DNA from: Cyclobacteriaceae bacterium
Lineage (GTDB): Bacteria > Bacteroidota > Bacteroidia > Cytophagales > Cyclobacteriaceae
Length of the DNA stretch: 45,621 nt
Direction: 5' to 3'
Assembly: GCA_020436125.1 (NCBI GenBank)
Contig: JAGQYK010000025.1
Location: 1 to 45,621 of the forward strand
A program made the position numbers and the translations under genes. Each line of letters opens with the position of its first letter. Within the stretch, counting starts at the first letter, position 1. The notes under the pieces are model-generated. The model was given only the letters and a program-made list of their open reading frames with translations, searched no databases and was not told the DNA's origin. This document shows, piece after piece, positions 8,200 through 16,166 of the stretch.

Positions 8200-10572
8200 A
8201 TGAATAAAGTGTGGGATTGGATTAAGAAGTATAAGAAGACTACAGGCATCACCCTTGTTTTATTTATAGGATTTATTTTTTGCCTGCCTGATCCTCTATT
8301 TGATGATCCATATTCAACTGTTTTGGAGGACAAAGACGGACGCTTGCTCTCAGCTTCCATTGCAAATGATGGTCAGTGGAGATTTCCAGTGCAAGCAGAA
8401 GTGCCTACAAAGTTTGAATCATCCATTCTTCTTTTTGAAGATAAAAGGTTTTACTCCCATCTGGGAGTAGATCCCATGGCTACTTTCAGGGCCCTTCAAC
8501 AAAACGTAAAAGCAGGTGGTGTAGTGAGTGGAGGAAGTACAATCACCATGCAGGTAATCCGGCTTTCAAGAAAGAATCATAAGCGTACTTATTTTGAAAA
8601 AATAATAGAGATGATTTTGGCTACACGACTCGAGTTGTCATATAGTAAGAAGGAAATTCTTTCTTTGTATGCTGCGCATGCGCCCTTTGGTGGAAATGTG
8701 GTAGGCATTGAGGCAGCTTCGTGGCGTTACTTTGGCAGAAAATTAGATGACTTAAGTTGGGCCGAATCGGCCATGCTTGCTGTGTTGCCCAATAATCCAT
8801 CACTTATTCATCTCGGAAAGAATAGGAATCTCTTGAAAGAAAAAAGAGATCGATTATTGAACCGGTTAAAGGATGCTGGAGAATTAGATGAGTTGACACT
8901 TAAGCTCGCCATGGCCGAGTCAATTCCCCAAAAGCCACTCGCGTTACCACGACACAGTAAGCATCTTTTAACGAGAGCGGCTCAAGAGGGTCATCAGCAA
9001 ACAAGGATCAAATCTTCCATTGATGAGGCCATTCAGTTACAAGCAGAACGAATTTTGAATGAACATCAACAACAATTAAGTGGCAATCAAATATTCAATG
9101 CTGCTGCGATAATCTTAAAAGTGGAAACGGGTGAAGTCTTAGCTTATGTGGGCAATACTGATTCAGGAAGAGAACATGGAGAGATGGTTGACGTAGTCAA
9201 TTCACCAAGAAGCACAGGAAGTATTTTGAAACCTTTCCTATTTGCGGCTTTGATGGACGATGGAAAAGTGCTTCCGCAAACTTTAATTCCAGATGTCCCT
9301 ACATTAATTGGAGGGTTTTCGCCAAAAAACTTCTCAAAAGATTATGATGGAGCCGTACCCGCAGATAAGGCATTGATTCGTTCGCTTAATATTCCAGCGG
9401 TTCACGAGCTAAGAGATTTTCGCTATGAAAAGTTTTATGAAGTGTTGAAAAATGTTGGGTTAACTACGCTTACACAACAACCGGATCATTATGGACTTTC
9501 ATTGGTGTTGGGTGGGGCTGAAGGAACGCTGTGGGATATTACCGGAGCGTACGCTTCAATGGCTCGTACGTTGAATAATTATTTTACTGTAGTAGGCGTC
9601 AAACGTTATGATAAGAATGATTTCCATTCACCTACCTACATCAAAGATTATGCGATGAAAAAAGAAGACAGCCAATTGTCAGAAACAAGTTGGCTGAATG
9701 CATCCGGAATTTGGCTCACTTTTGAAGCCTTGAAAGAATTGTATCGTCCAGGCGAGGAGACTGGCTGGAGATATTTTAATTCCACAAAACCTATAGCGTG
9801 GAAAACCGGAACCAGTTTTGGTTTTAGAGATGGATGGGCTGTCGGTACTAATCCTGAATATGCAGTGGGTGTATGGGTAGGCAACGCAGATGGTGAGGGC
9901 CGACCTGGTTTAACAGGTACTGAGATGGCGGCTCCAATTCTCTTTGATTTATTTTCGTTACTGCCGGGTCAGCCCTGGTTTCAACAACCAATATCAGAAA
10001 TGGAACAAATAAAAGTCTGTTCAATTAGTGGGCAGCGTATTTCGTCCAATTGTGAGTCTTCCAATTCTATTTGGGTGACTAGTCGTGGACTCCAGACTCA
10101 GCCTTGCGATTACCATAAAAGAATCCACCTGACGGAAGATGAAAAATTTCAAGTGAACCTTAATTGTGAAAAAGCGAATCGGATTCATAGTGTGAATTGG
10201 TTTGTGTTGCCTCCTGTTCAGGAGTATTATTTCAGAACAAAAAACCTTAGCTATAAACCATTGCCTCCTGTTCGAAGTGATTGTGGCGGAGGGTCCCGTT
10301 TGATGGCTATGGACCTTGTTTATCCCAAACCCAATGCGTCCATTTTCATTCCACGAGAATTAGACGGTTCATCTGGGCTGGTTTTGTTTCAAGCTGCTCA
10401 TCGGTCGTCATCGTCTACCATTTATTGGCATTTGGATGGCGAATATATTGGAGCGACAAGAAAATTGCATCAATTAAGCCTTTCTGCGGCTTCAGGGGCT
10501 CATATGCTTACCCTAGTCGATGGGGATGGAGAAATACTGACACAATCGTTTACGATTCTGTCAAATCCATAA
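8200..10572 (+). CDS. pbpC: Penicillin-binding protein 1C, bifunctional glycosyltransferase/transpeptidase
   Basis: A class A penicillin-binding protein of the 1C type, 790 residues, which polymerises and crosslinks peptidoglycan in the periplasm. A short cytoplasmic tail precedes one membrane anchor (about residues 14-31). The glycosyltransferase 51 domain has the catalytic Glu80 in EDKRFYSHLG, and GGSTITMQ follows. The transpeptidase domain has Ser341 in the SILK motif (Lys344), SLN at 395-397 and KTG at 535-537. The C-terminal region after about residue 600, with CSISGQ and further cysteines, matches the domain found at the end of PbpC proteins. PbpC and alpha-2-macroglobulin are a known genomic pair, proposed to couple wall repair to protease trapping. 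All catalytic motifs are intact. Confidence 0.96.
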   Translation: MNKVWDWIKKYKKTTGITLVLFIGFIFCLPDPLFDDPYSTVLEDKDGRLLSASIANDGQWRFPVQAEVPTKFESSILLFEDKRFYSHLGVDPMATFRALQQNVKAGGVVSGGSTITMQVIRLSRKNHKRTYFEKIIEMILATRLELSYSKKEILSLYAAHAPFGGNVVGIEAASWRYFGRKLDDLSWAESAMLAVLPNNPSLIHLGKNRNLLKEKRDRLLNRLKDAGELDELTLKLAMAESIPQKPLALPRHSKHLLTRAAQEGHQQTRIKSSIDEAIQLQAERILNEHQQQLSGNQIFNAAAIILKVETGEVLAYVGNTDSGREHGEMVDVVNSPRSTGSILKPFLFAALMDDGKVLPQTLIPDVPTLIGGFSPKNFSKDYDGAVPADKALIRSLNIPAVHELRDFRYEKFYEVLKNVGLTTLTQQPDHYGLSLVLGGAEGTLWDITGAYASMARTLNNYFTVVGVKRYDKNDFHSPTYIKDYAMKKEDSQLSETSWLNASGIWLTFEALKELYRPGEETGWRYFNSTKPIAWKTGTSFGFRDGWAVGTNPEYAVGVWVGNADGEGRPGLTGTEMAAPILFDLFSLLPGQPWFQQPISEMEQIKVCSISGQRISSNCESSNSIWVTSRGLQTQPCDYHKRIHLTEDEKFQVNLNCEKANRIHSVNWFVLPPVQEYYFRTKNLSYKPLPPVRSDCGGGSRLMAMDLVYPKPNASIFIPRELDGSSGLVLFQAAHRSSSSTIYWHLDGEYIGATRKLHQLSLSAASGAHMLTLVDGDGEILTQSFTILSNP

Positions 10573-10604
10573 CTACCTGAAATGTAATGTTTTGTGTGTA
10601 TTTT

Positions 10605-10619
10605 ATTAAATTATTTAAT
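10605..10619. repeat. AT-rich inverted repeat between pbpC and the SPOR/OmpA gene
   Basis: ATTAAAT and ATTTAAT, 7-base perfect arms around a single T. It lies 32 bases after the pbpC stop and 45 before the next start. It is all A and T, so it is too weak for a classic terminator. It could be an operator or chance in an AT-rich gap. Confidence 0.4.
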
Positions 10620-10629
10620 TAATAGTACT

Positions 10630-10637
10630 TATTTTAG
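10630..10637 (+). promoter_or_regulatory. Possible -7 box, 7 of 8 matches
   Basis: TATTTTAG matches the Bacteroidota -7 consensus TAnnTTTG except for one base. It is 26 bases upstream of the ATG at 10664. No clear -33 element at the right distance. Weak call. Confidence 0.25.
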
Positions 10638-10663
10638 TGTTTTTAAGCTAAACAGGTACGTCT

Positions 10664-12472
10664 ATGGTAATCAAAGTAAACCTGGTGTTGCCCCTTTTTT
10701 TATGTGCTTTAATATCACAAGGGCAACCGAGTAATGCTCCAATAAAGGATTCATTTACAAATCATGTAGTTATTGGTGCTTTTTCAAGTCGCGAAAATGC
10801 AGCTCGTTTCACGAGCGAAGCCAAACAAAATAATCCCCAAGTTCAGTTTGAAATCAACCCTGATCGGAAATTATTCTATGTCTATGTAACTAAGACGGAT
10901 AACCGGGTGCAGGCATTTGCTGAAGCACGAAAGCTAAGAAAGGAGTCTAAGTATTGGGATACTTGGGTTTACTATGGAGCTCTGGGAGAAAGTGTTGCGG
11001 TAGCTGCTAGTGCAACAAAGAATAAACGTGAACCTAATGGCGAGCAAGGAGTAGTTGATAGTTCTGAACCCGCTCAGGGCCAATTGACAGTTGCTAAAAA
11101 AGATGGGGAAGCAATGGCAGCAGAAATTAAGGCTTATTCAATGGCCGAAGAGCCTACAGGTTTGGATTTAAATAAAATGATTGGAAGCGCTCAAACGCAA
11201 GTGCAAAAGAATCATTATGAAGAAATTAAAAGTGTAAAGGAATCTGTAGTAAAGCTCAACAAGGAAACTAAAGTAATTGTTTTTAAGGATGATGTAGAGG
11301 GAAGGCAGGCTTTGAAAGCACTGGGTTACGAAATTGAAGAGGATAAACCCATATCAGGCTTTTTTGATTCTAAGAACAATATTTTGGCCATTAATGCCAC
11401 TGAATCTCAAGCTGATGAACCCTTTCATGAAGGATTGAAACCTGTTATTAAGTTTTTAAGAAAGAAGGACCCTGAAAAATTTGAATCTTTTACCGAAAAA
11501 GTAAAGGTTATTAAACATCCCATCCGTGGCGTAACATATGGGGAACTTAATGTAACGGGCGAGGAGGCATTAGGAAATATGATGGCGGATGTAGCTCAGG
11601 GATATTTTGAAAACTCAGGTGCTTTAGAAGGTGAGGCAACTACACTTATGAGTGAGATTCTCCAAACACTAGGCGTTGAATCCGTTGACCTCGCGTTAAG
11701 TAGTGATCACCTGAAGACCACAGCAACTAATCTAGCCATTGCAGTAAGGGAGGCCACAGGTTTTGATGCTGAGGGAAATCGAAAATTCAAATTTAGTTTG
11801 TTCAATACCGTGAACCTTAAAGAGGTGAATGGTGAAGTTGATCTTGTTAATGAGGGTGGGAGAAAAATAGCATCTTATGCCAGCAATGAAATAGTTCAGG
11901 TAATGCGCGCTGATGCGTCTGGCAATATTATTCTGGCTTGCGAAGTACTTGGATATCGAAAACTTTTGTTCAAGTTGAATTACGATAATCCTTTTTTAAC
12001 AGAAGGGGTGGAGCGAGGTGAAAATGAAGAGGCAATTGTTCCATTTGGCTTGGTGAGGTTGCAGAAAGGTGACATTGCGGTGATGTACAATGTATATTTT
12101 TTCAAGGATGCTGCTATCATGAGGCCTGAATCTAAGTATGAGATTAATAACCTATTGTCTATGATGAATGAGAATGATGCTTATAAAATTATGATTCATG
12201 GTCATACCAATGGAAATGCGGCAGGAAAGATTATAACAATGGGTGATTCTAAGAATTTTTTCTCCTTAACCAATACTGAAGAAGGCAGAGGGTCTGCTAA
12301 AAAATTATCGGAGGAGCGAGCAGGGGTTATTAGGGAATATTTGATTGATCAGGGGATAAGTGATGATAGAATGGAGATCAAAGCATGGGGAGGGAAACGT
12401 CCTCTTTACGATAAGAACCACAGTCTGGCGCAATCCAATGTTAGAGTAGAAATAGAGATTGTTGAGAATTAG
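10664..12472 (+). CDS. Exported SPOR-like/OmpA-like envelope protein with a metallopeptidase-like middle segment
   Basis: A 602-residue exported protein, probably periplasmic and bound to the cell wall. Residues 1-21 look like a signal peptide ending near SQGQ. Residues 33-110 resemble a SPOR (peptidoglycan-binding) fold: HVVIGAFSSRENA then KLFYVYVTKT. A middle part (about 190-345) contains FHEGLKPVIKFLRKKDPEKF at 254-273, which recalls the HExxH region of zinc peptidases but reads HExxK (His255, Glu256, Lys259). A beta-rich segment (about 380-470) leads into a C-terminal OmpA-like domain with GHTNG at 513-517 and LSEERAGVIREYL. Between these two motifs there is an insert of about 25-30 residues. 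Asn516 stands where OmpA domains usually have Asp. The next gene is a paralogue. Function unknown. Confidence 0.85.
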   Translation: MVIKVNLVLPLFLCALISQGQPSNAPIKDSFTNHVVIGAFSSRENAARFTSEAKQNNPQVQFEINPDRKLFYVYVTKTDNRVQAFAEARKLRKESKYWDTWVYYGALGESVAVAASATKNKREPNGEQGVVDSSEPAQGQLTVAKKDGEAMAAEIKAYSMAEEPTGLDLNKMIGSAQTQVQKNHYEEIKSVKESVVKLNKETKVIVFKDDVEGRQALKALGYEIEEDKPISGFFDSKNNILAINATESQADEPFHEGLKPVIKFLRKKDPEKFESFTEKVKVIKHPIRGVTYGELNVTGEEALGNMMADVAQGYFENSGALEGEATTLMSEILQTLGVESVDLALSSDHLKTTATNLAIAVREATGFDAEGNRKFKFSLFNTVNLKEVNGEVDLVNEGGRKIASYASNEIVQVMRADASGNIILACEVLGYRKLLFKLNYDNPFLTEGVERGENEEAIVPFGLVRLQKGDIAVMYNVYFFKDAAIMRPESKYEINNLLSMMNENDAYKIMIHGHTNGNAAGKIITMGDSKNFFSLTNTEEGRGSAKKLSEERAGVIREYLIDQGISDDRMEIKAWGGKRPLYDKNHSLAQSNVRVEIEIVEN

Positions 12473-12526
12473 TAAATAGTATTTATACCTTCTCAAGTGT
12501 GATATTTGATAGATCAAGCCAATAAT

Positions 12527-12542
12527 CTAAATGGCTATTTAG
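12527..12542. repeat. Small inverted repeat between the two SPOR/OmpA genes
   Basis: CTAAAT and ATTTAG arms of 6 bases around GGCT, 54 bases after the first paralogue's stop. The ATTTAG arm is repeated directly 2 bases later. A weak hairpin with no T-run behind it; it might be a poor terminator or a regulator site. Confidence 0.3.
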
Positions 12543-12562
12543 TGATTTAGCGCTCTATTGTT

Positions 12563-12570
12563 TAATTTCG
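12563..12570 (+). promoter_or_regulatory. Possible -7 box upstream of the second SPOR/OmpA gene
   Basis: TAATTTCG matches TAnnTTTG at 7 of 8 fixed or free positions and ends 21 bases before the GTG start at 12592. No convincing -33 element seen. If real, the second paralogue has its own promoter. Confidence 0.3.
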
Positions 12571-12591
12571 GATGAATACAACCCCTTTGCC

Positions 12592-13773
12592 GTGAAGAAA
12601 CTATTAGTCCTGTCTTGCCTTTTCTGTGTGTTCGCATATATAAATGTGGCGAAAGCTCAGTCATCTACAGAAGAACATTATGTTGTTATTGGGGCATTCG
12701 CCAATCATAACAATGCTATCCGCTGGACGGATAATGCAAATAGTAAAAACTTTAGTGCACAGTATGCCATGAATCAGGCACGCAAGCTTTACTACGTTTA
12801 TATTCTAAGAACAGAGGACAAGCGCAAGGCATTTTCGTTTATGATGAAAATAAGAGTGGAAACAGACTATAAAGATGCGTGGGTGTTTTCAGGCAGGCTA
12901 GGTGTTGAAGCTGAACAAGAGGTAGTTACGGAAAAAGCACCTGTGGTTGAGGAGACCCCGGAAGTGCTTCCGCAAGAAGAATCGATTATTGAAGAAGTGG
13001 AGTCTAAAGATGATCCTATTGAAGAGCCGATAGTTGAAGAAACTCCTGAGGAACCAGTTGTAGAAAAACCTAAAGGAAAACCCTTTTTGTTTAGATTGGT
13101 GAGTGAGGAAGAAGAGGTGCTGGGTGAGGTTCATGTACTGGAATCTCCACAGGCCACGCAGTATCAGGCTTACAATGGCAATGAAGTTGTTTATCTCACT
13201 GCACCACGGAACAGCGAGGGAGCATTTATTGCGGCAGTACAGGCCCCGGGTTTTCGACCAGTTGAAATTACTGTTGATTATGATGATCCTTCAATTTACT
13301 CTTCTGGGTTTGGTCCACAGAATGAAATTATTATTCCCATTGAACTGGTTAGGTCAAAGCGTGGTGACTATATAGAATTTAATAAGGTTCGTTTCTTTGG
13401 TAATTCTGCCATCTTCCAGCCTGAATCCAAAATTGAATTGGATGGTCTTGTAGATTTAATGAAGGAGCAGCCAAAATATAAAATAATGGTTCATGGCCAC
13501 TGCAATGGAAAGCAATCAAGGAATGTGGTAACGAAGGGCAACTCCAATGAATTTTTTGAAACAAGTACCCTGAATAATAGAGCAACTGTTTCAGCAAAAG
13601 AACTGACCCAATATAGGGCAGACTTAGTAAAAGAGTATCTGGTAAGTCAGGGGATTGACGCAAAAAGAATCAAAACGAAAGCAGAGGGGGGCAAGGTAAT
13701 GATCTATCCTCAAGGCGGTACACTGTCAGGGTATAACGATCGAATTGAGGTAGAGATTAAAAAGGGAAGGTAA
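12592..13773 (+). CDS. Exported SPOR-like/OmpA-like envelope protein, paralogue of the gene before it
   Basis: A 393-residue exported protein. The GTG start is chosen because it gives a clean signal peptide (MKKLLVLSCLFCVFAY, cut near KAQ). Residues 29-105 are SPOR-like (HYVVIGAFANHNNAIRW, then KLYYVYILRT), closely matching the preceding protein. A low-complexity linker rich in Glu, Val and Pro covers about 105-163. A beta segment (164-260) and an OmpA-like C-terminus follow, with GHCNG (Asn305 in place of the usual Asp) and the same insert before the Arg-containing helix. It lacks the long middle segment of its neighbour. Likely anchors to or senses peptidoglycan. The two genes look like a duplication followed by gain or loss of the middle segment. 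Role unknown. Confidence 0.85.
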   Translation: MKKLLVLSCLFCVFAYINVAKAQSSTEEHYVVIGAFANHNNAIRWTDNANSKNFSAQYAMNQARKLYYVYILRTEDKRKAFSFMMKIRVETDYKDAWVFSGRLGVEAEQEVVTEKAPVVEETPEVLPQEESIIEEVESKDDPIEEPIVEETPEEPVVEKPKGKPFLFRLVSEEEEVLGEVHVLESPQATQYQAYNGNEVVYLTAPRNSEGAFIAAVQAPGFRPVEITVDYDDPSIYSSGFGPQNEIIIPIELVRSKRGDYIEFNKVRFFGNSAIFQPESKIELDGLVDLMKEQPKYKIMVHGHCNGKQSRNVVTKGNSNEFFETSTLNNRATVSAKELTQYRADLVKEYLVSQGIDAKRIKTKAEGGKVMIYPQGGTLSGYNDRIEVEIKKGR

Positions 13774-13782
13774 CTTCCCTTT
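13761..13782. terminator. Bidirectional hairpin across two convergent stop codons
   Basis: Perfect 9-base arms AAAGGGAAG (13761-13769) and CTTCCCTTT (13774-13782) enclose GTAA. The TAA stop of the + strand gene (13771-13773) lies in the loop, and the stop of the - strand gene (13781-13783) begins in the right arm. On the + transcript the loop is GUAA, a GNRA-type tetraloop. There is no clear T-run on either side, so it may end or protect transcripts without being a textbook terminator. Confidence 0.75.
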
Positions 13783-15148
13783 AACTCATTGCCATCAAAA
13801 TATCATGCTGAGTAATGATGTGCACTTTATCAGTTTCATCTCTTACCAGTAGTGCCTTATTTGACTTATTCAGTAAAGAAGATAATACGTCAAGTGTACT
13901 ATCCATGGCCACAAAGATCATCGGCTTATCCATCACCTCACCTACTGGCTTAGTTGTAATGGCCGGGTCTTGAATTACTTTCTCTAAAAGACTAGAAGCT
14001 GAGATGCTCCCTACAAATTCATTTTTTTCAACCACAGGTACCTGATCGATTCCCTCTTTGTTCATAATGGAAATGGCATCACCAATTGCCGAAGTTTTTG
14101 CCACGGTGAACAGGCTGTCTTTACCATTACGTTGTTGAATGATCTTTTTTGCTGTGGAATAGGTCCTGTCTTCAAGAAAACCATGATCCTTCATCCAATT
14201 GTCGTTGTAGACTTTGTTGAGATAGCGAGTGCCATGATCTGGAAGAAGAATGACCATTAAATCATCTTCTTTTAGGTTGTCTTTGGCATATTCAAGTGCA
14301 CCATGCACAGCGGATCCGCTGCTCCACCCAACGAATAATCCTTCTTCGCGGGAAAGTCGTCTTGCCATTATGGCTCCATCTTTATCCGTTACCTTTATGA
14401 ATTGATCAATTACATCAAAGTTTACATTCTTTGGTAGAATGTCTTCACCAAAGCCTTCTGTCAGATAAGGATAAATTTCATTTCTATCGAACTCACCAGT
14501 TTCCTTATATTTTTTGAAAACAGATCCGTAAGTATCAATCCCTACGCTTATTAATTCTTTTTTTTGCTCCTTCAAATATTTTGACGTTCCACTCATAGAG
14601 CCACCAGTTCCAACCGTTGCTACATAGTGAGTGATCTTGCCTCCTGTTTGAGTCCAAATTTCCGGGCCAGTGCTTTCAAAATGTGCCTGCGCATTGGAGG
14701 CGTTATCATATTGATTAGGGTAGAATGAATTAGGTATCTCTTTGTTTAATTTTTGTGCAATAGAGTAATAGGAGCGAGGATCTTCTGGCTCCACATTGGT
14801 AGGACATACGATTACTTCAGCGCCAACTGCTTTTAGGATATCAATCTTTTCTTGGGATTGTTTATCGGCCATCGTGAAAATACATTTGTAACCGCGGGAA
14901 ATGGCAGCTAAGGCTAATCCCATTCCGGTGTTACCGCTGGTTCCTTCAATGATCGTTCCTCCTGGTTTTAGTAGCCCTGCTTTCTCTGCATCCTCCACCA
15001 TTTTTAAGGCCATTCTGTCTTTGGTAGAATTGCCAGGATTGAAATACTCCACTTTTACCAGGATGGTTCCCTTAATGCCTTTATTGAGTGTGTTCAGGCG
15101 AACAAGGGGTGTATTCCCAATTGTTTCGATAATTGAATTATAGATCAT
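13781..15148 (-). CDS. Cystathionine beta-synthase-type pyridoxal-phosphate enzyme with CBS domain pair
   Basis: A 455-residue cytoplasmic enzyme of the cysteine synthase/cystathionine beta-synthase family. Residues 1-330 are the fold type II catalytic domain: Lys43 in NPGNSTKDR binds pyridoxal phosphate, GTSGNTGMGLA holds the phosphate-near loop, and VGTGGSMSGT is the glycine-rich loop. The segment VEPEDPRSYYSIAQ is more typical of cystathionine beta-synthase than of CysK. Residues 335-455 form two CBS domains, as in the eukaryotic enzyme, suggesting control by an adenosyl ligand. The reaction is probably serine (or O-acetylserine) plus a thiol to cystathionine or cysteine. It stands alone, with its own promoter box 22 bases upstream, and meets the + strand gene at a shared hairpin. 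Confidence 0.92.
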   Translation of the reverse strand: MIYNSIIETIGNTPLVRLNTLNKGIKGTILVKVEYFNPGNSTKDRMALKMVEDAEKAGLLKPGGTIIEGTSGNTGMGLALAAISRGYKCIFTMADKQSQEKIDILKAVGAEVIVCPTNVEPEDPRSYYSIAQKLNKEIPNSFYPNQYDNASNAQAHFESTGPEIWTQTGGKITHYVATVGTGGSMSGTSKYLKEQKKELISVGIDTYGSVFKKYKETGEFDRNEIYPYLTEGFGEDILPKNVNFDVIDQFIKVTDKDGAIMARRLSREEGLFVGWSSGSAVHGALEYAKDNLKEDDLMVILLPDHGTRYLNKVYNDNWMKDHGFLEDRTYSTAKKIIQQRNGKDSLFTVAKTSAIGDAISIMNKEGIDQVPVVEKNEFVGSISASSLLEKVIQDPAITTKPVGEVMDKPMIFVAMDSTLDVLSSLLNKSNKALLVRDETDKVHIITQHDILMAMS

Positions 15149-15170
15149 TTCGTCAAATTTAAAAGGGCTA

Positions 15171-15178
15171 CAAAGTTA
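15171..15178 (-). promoter_or_regulatory. Bacteroidota -7 promoter box for the cystathionine beta-synthase-type gene
   Basis: Read on the - strand this is TAACTTTG, a perfect match to TAnnTTTG, 22 bases upstream of the ATG at 15148. The -33 element is unclear; a 13-base palindrome occupies that zone. Confidence 0.65.
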
Positions 15179-15185
15179 TTAAATT

Positions 15186-15198
15186 CTGTCAGTGACAG
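15186..15198. promoter_or_regulatory. Palindrome CTGTCA-G-TGACAG, possible operator
   Basis: Two perfect 6-base arms around one G. It begins 7 bases upstream of the -7 box of the gene at 13781-15148, so it covers the region where RNA polymerase would touch the -33 element. Position and symmetry suit a repressor or activator site. It could instead be a weak hairpin after pyrB, whose stop lies 29 bases further upstream. Confidence 0.45.
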
Positions 15199-15227
15199 GA
15201 GTTATATAAGGGTGAAAATCCTCAATA

Positions 15228-16166
15228 TCAGGCTGCTGCCCCTGCAAGGAGGTACAATACGGCCATTCTCACGGCCACGCCATTTTCCACCTGATCAAGA
15301 ATTATTGAGTGGTGGGAGTCGGCAGCGTCACTGGTTAATTCCACGCCCCTATTGATCGGGCCGGGGTGCATAAGCACAATTTTCTTATTGAGCTTATCTA
15401 ACAGTTTTTTGTTGATGCCATAGTACAACGAATACTCCCTAAGGGATGGGAAGTATTTTATTTGCTGCCTTTCTAATTGAATGCGTAGTACGTTGGCCAC
15501 ATCGCACCATTCCAGTGCTTTCTGTACATCGTACTCTACCGTAACCCCAAGAGTAGATATGTATTTAGGTAGCAGGGTGGGAGGGCCACATACCATCACT
15601 TTTGCTCCCATCTTGAGTAGCGCAAAAATATTGGACAAGGCCACACGAGAGTGAAGGATATCTCCAATGATGGCAACTTTTTTTCCTGCCAGTGTTCCTA
15701 ATTTCTCATATATCGAAAATGTATCTAATAAAGCCTGTGTAGGATGCTCATGGGTGCCGTCTCCAGCATTGATGATTTTAGCTTTGATATGCTTGGCTAA
15801 AAAATGAGGTGCACCTACACTCGCGTGTCTCATCACAACCATGTCCACCTTCATGGCTAATACGTTGTTCACCGTATCTAGCAGTGTTTCCCCTTTTTTT
15901 ACCGAGCTGTTAGATGCAGTAAAGTTGATCATATCTGCAGACAACCTTTTCTCCGCCAGTTCAAATGAAAGACGGGTCCTGGTGGAGTTTTCAAAGAATA
16001 TGTTGGCAATGGTAACGTCCCGGAGGGAGGGTACTTTTTTAATGGGCCTGTTGATTACTTCTTTAAAATTGGCTGTTGTTTCAAAAATGAGTTCAATGTC
16101 CTTTGGAGTGATGTTCTTTATTCCGAGTAGATGTGGCTGACTGAGTTTAGACATATTGCTAATCAT
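15228..16166 (-). CDS. pyrB: Aspartate carbamoyltransferase catalytic subunit
   Basis: Joins carbamoyl phosphate and aspartate in the second step of pyrimidine synthesis. The length of 312 residues is normal for the catalytic chain. Carbamoyl phosphate binding motif STRTR lies at 61-65, followed by the lysine loop region with SSVKKGET, then HPTQALLD, and near the C-terminus HPGPINRGVE. The first ATG (16164-16166) overlaps the pyrR stop by 8 bases; Met5 is a possible alternative start. The overlap implies translation coupled to pyrR. No pyrI regulatory chain is seen nearby, so regulation may rest on PyrR or on promoter control. Confidence 0.97.
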   Translation of the reverse strand: MISNMSKLSQPHLLGIKNITPKDIELIFETTANFKEVINRPIKKVPSLRDVTIANIFFENSTRTRLSFELAEKRLSADMINFTASNSSVKKGETLLDTVNNVLAMKVDMVVMRHASVGAPHFLAKHIKAKIINAGDGTHEHPTQALLDTFSIYEKLGTLAGKKVAIIGDILHSRVALSNIFALLKMGAKVMVCGPPTLLPKYISTLGVTVEYDVQKALEWCDVANVLRIQLERQQIKYFPSLREYSLYYGINKKLLDKLNKKIVLMHPGPINRGVELTSDAADSHHSIILDQVENGVAVRMAVLYLLAGAAA

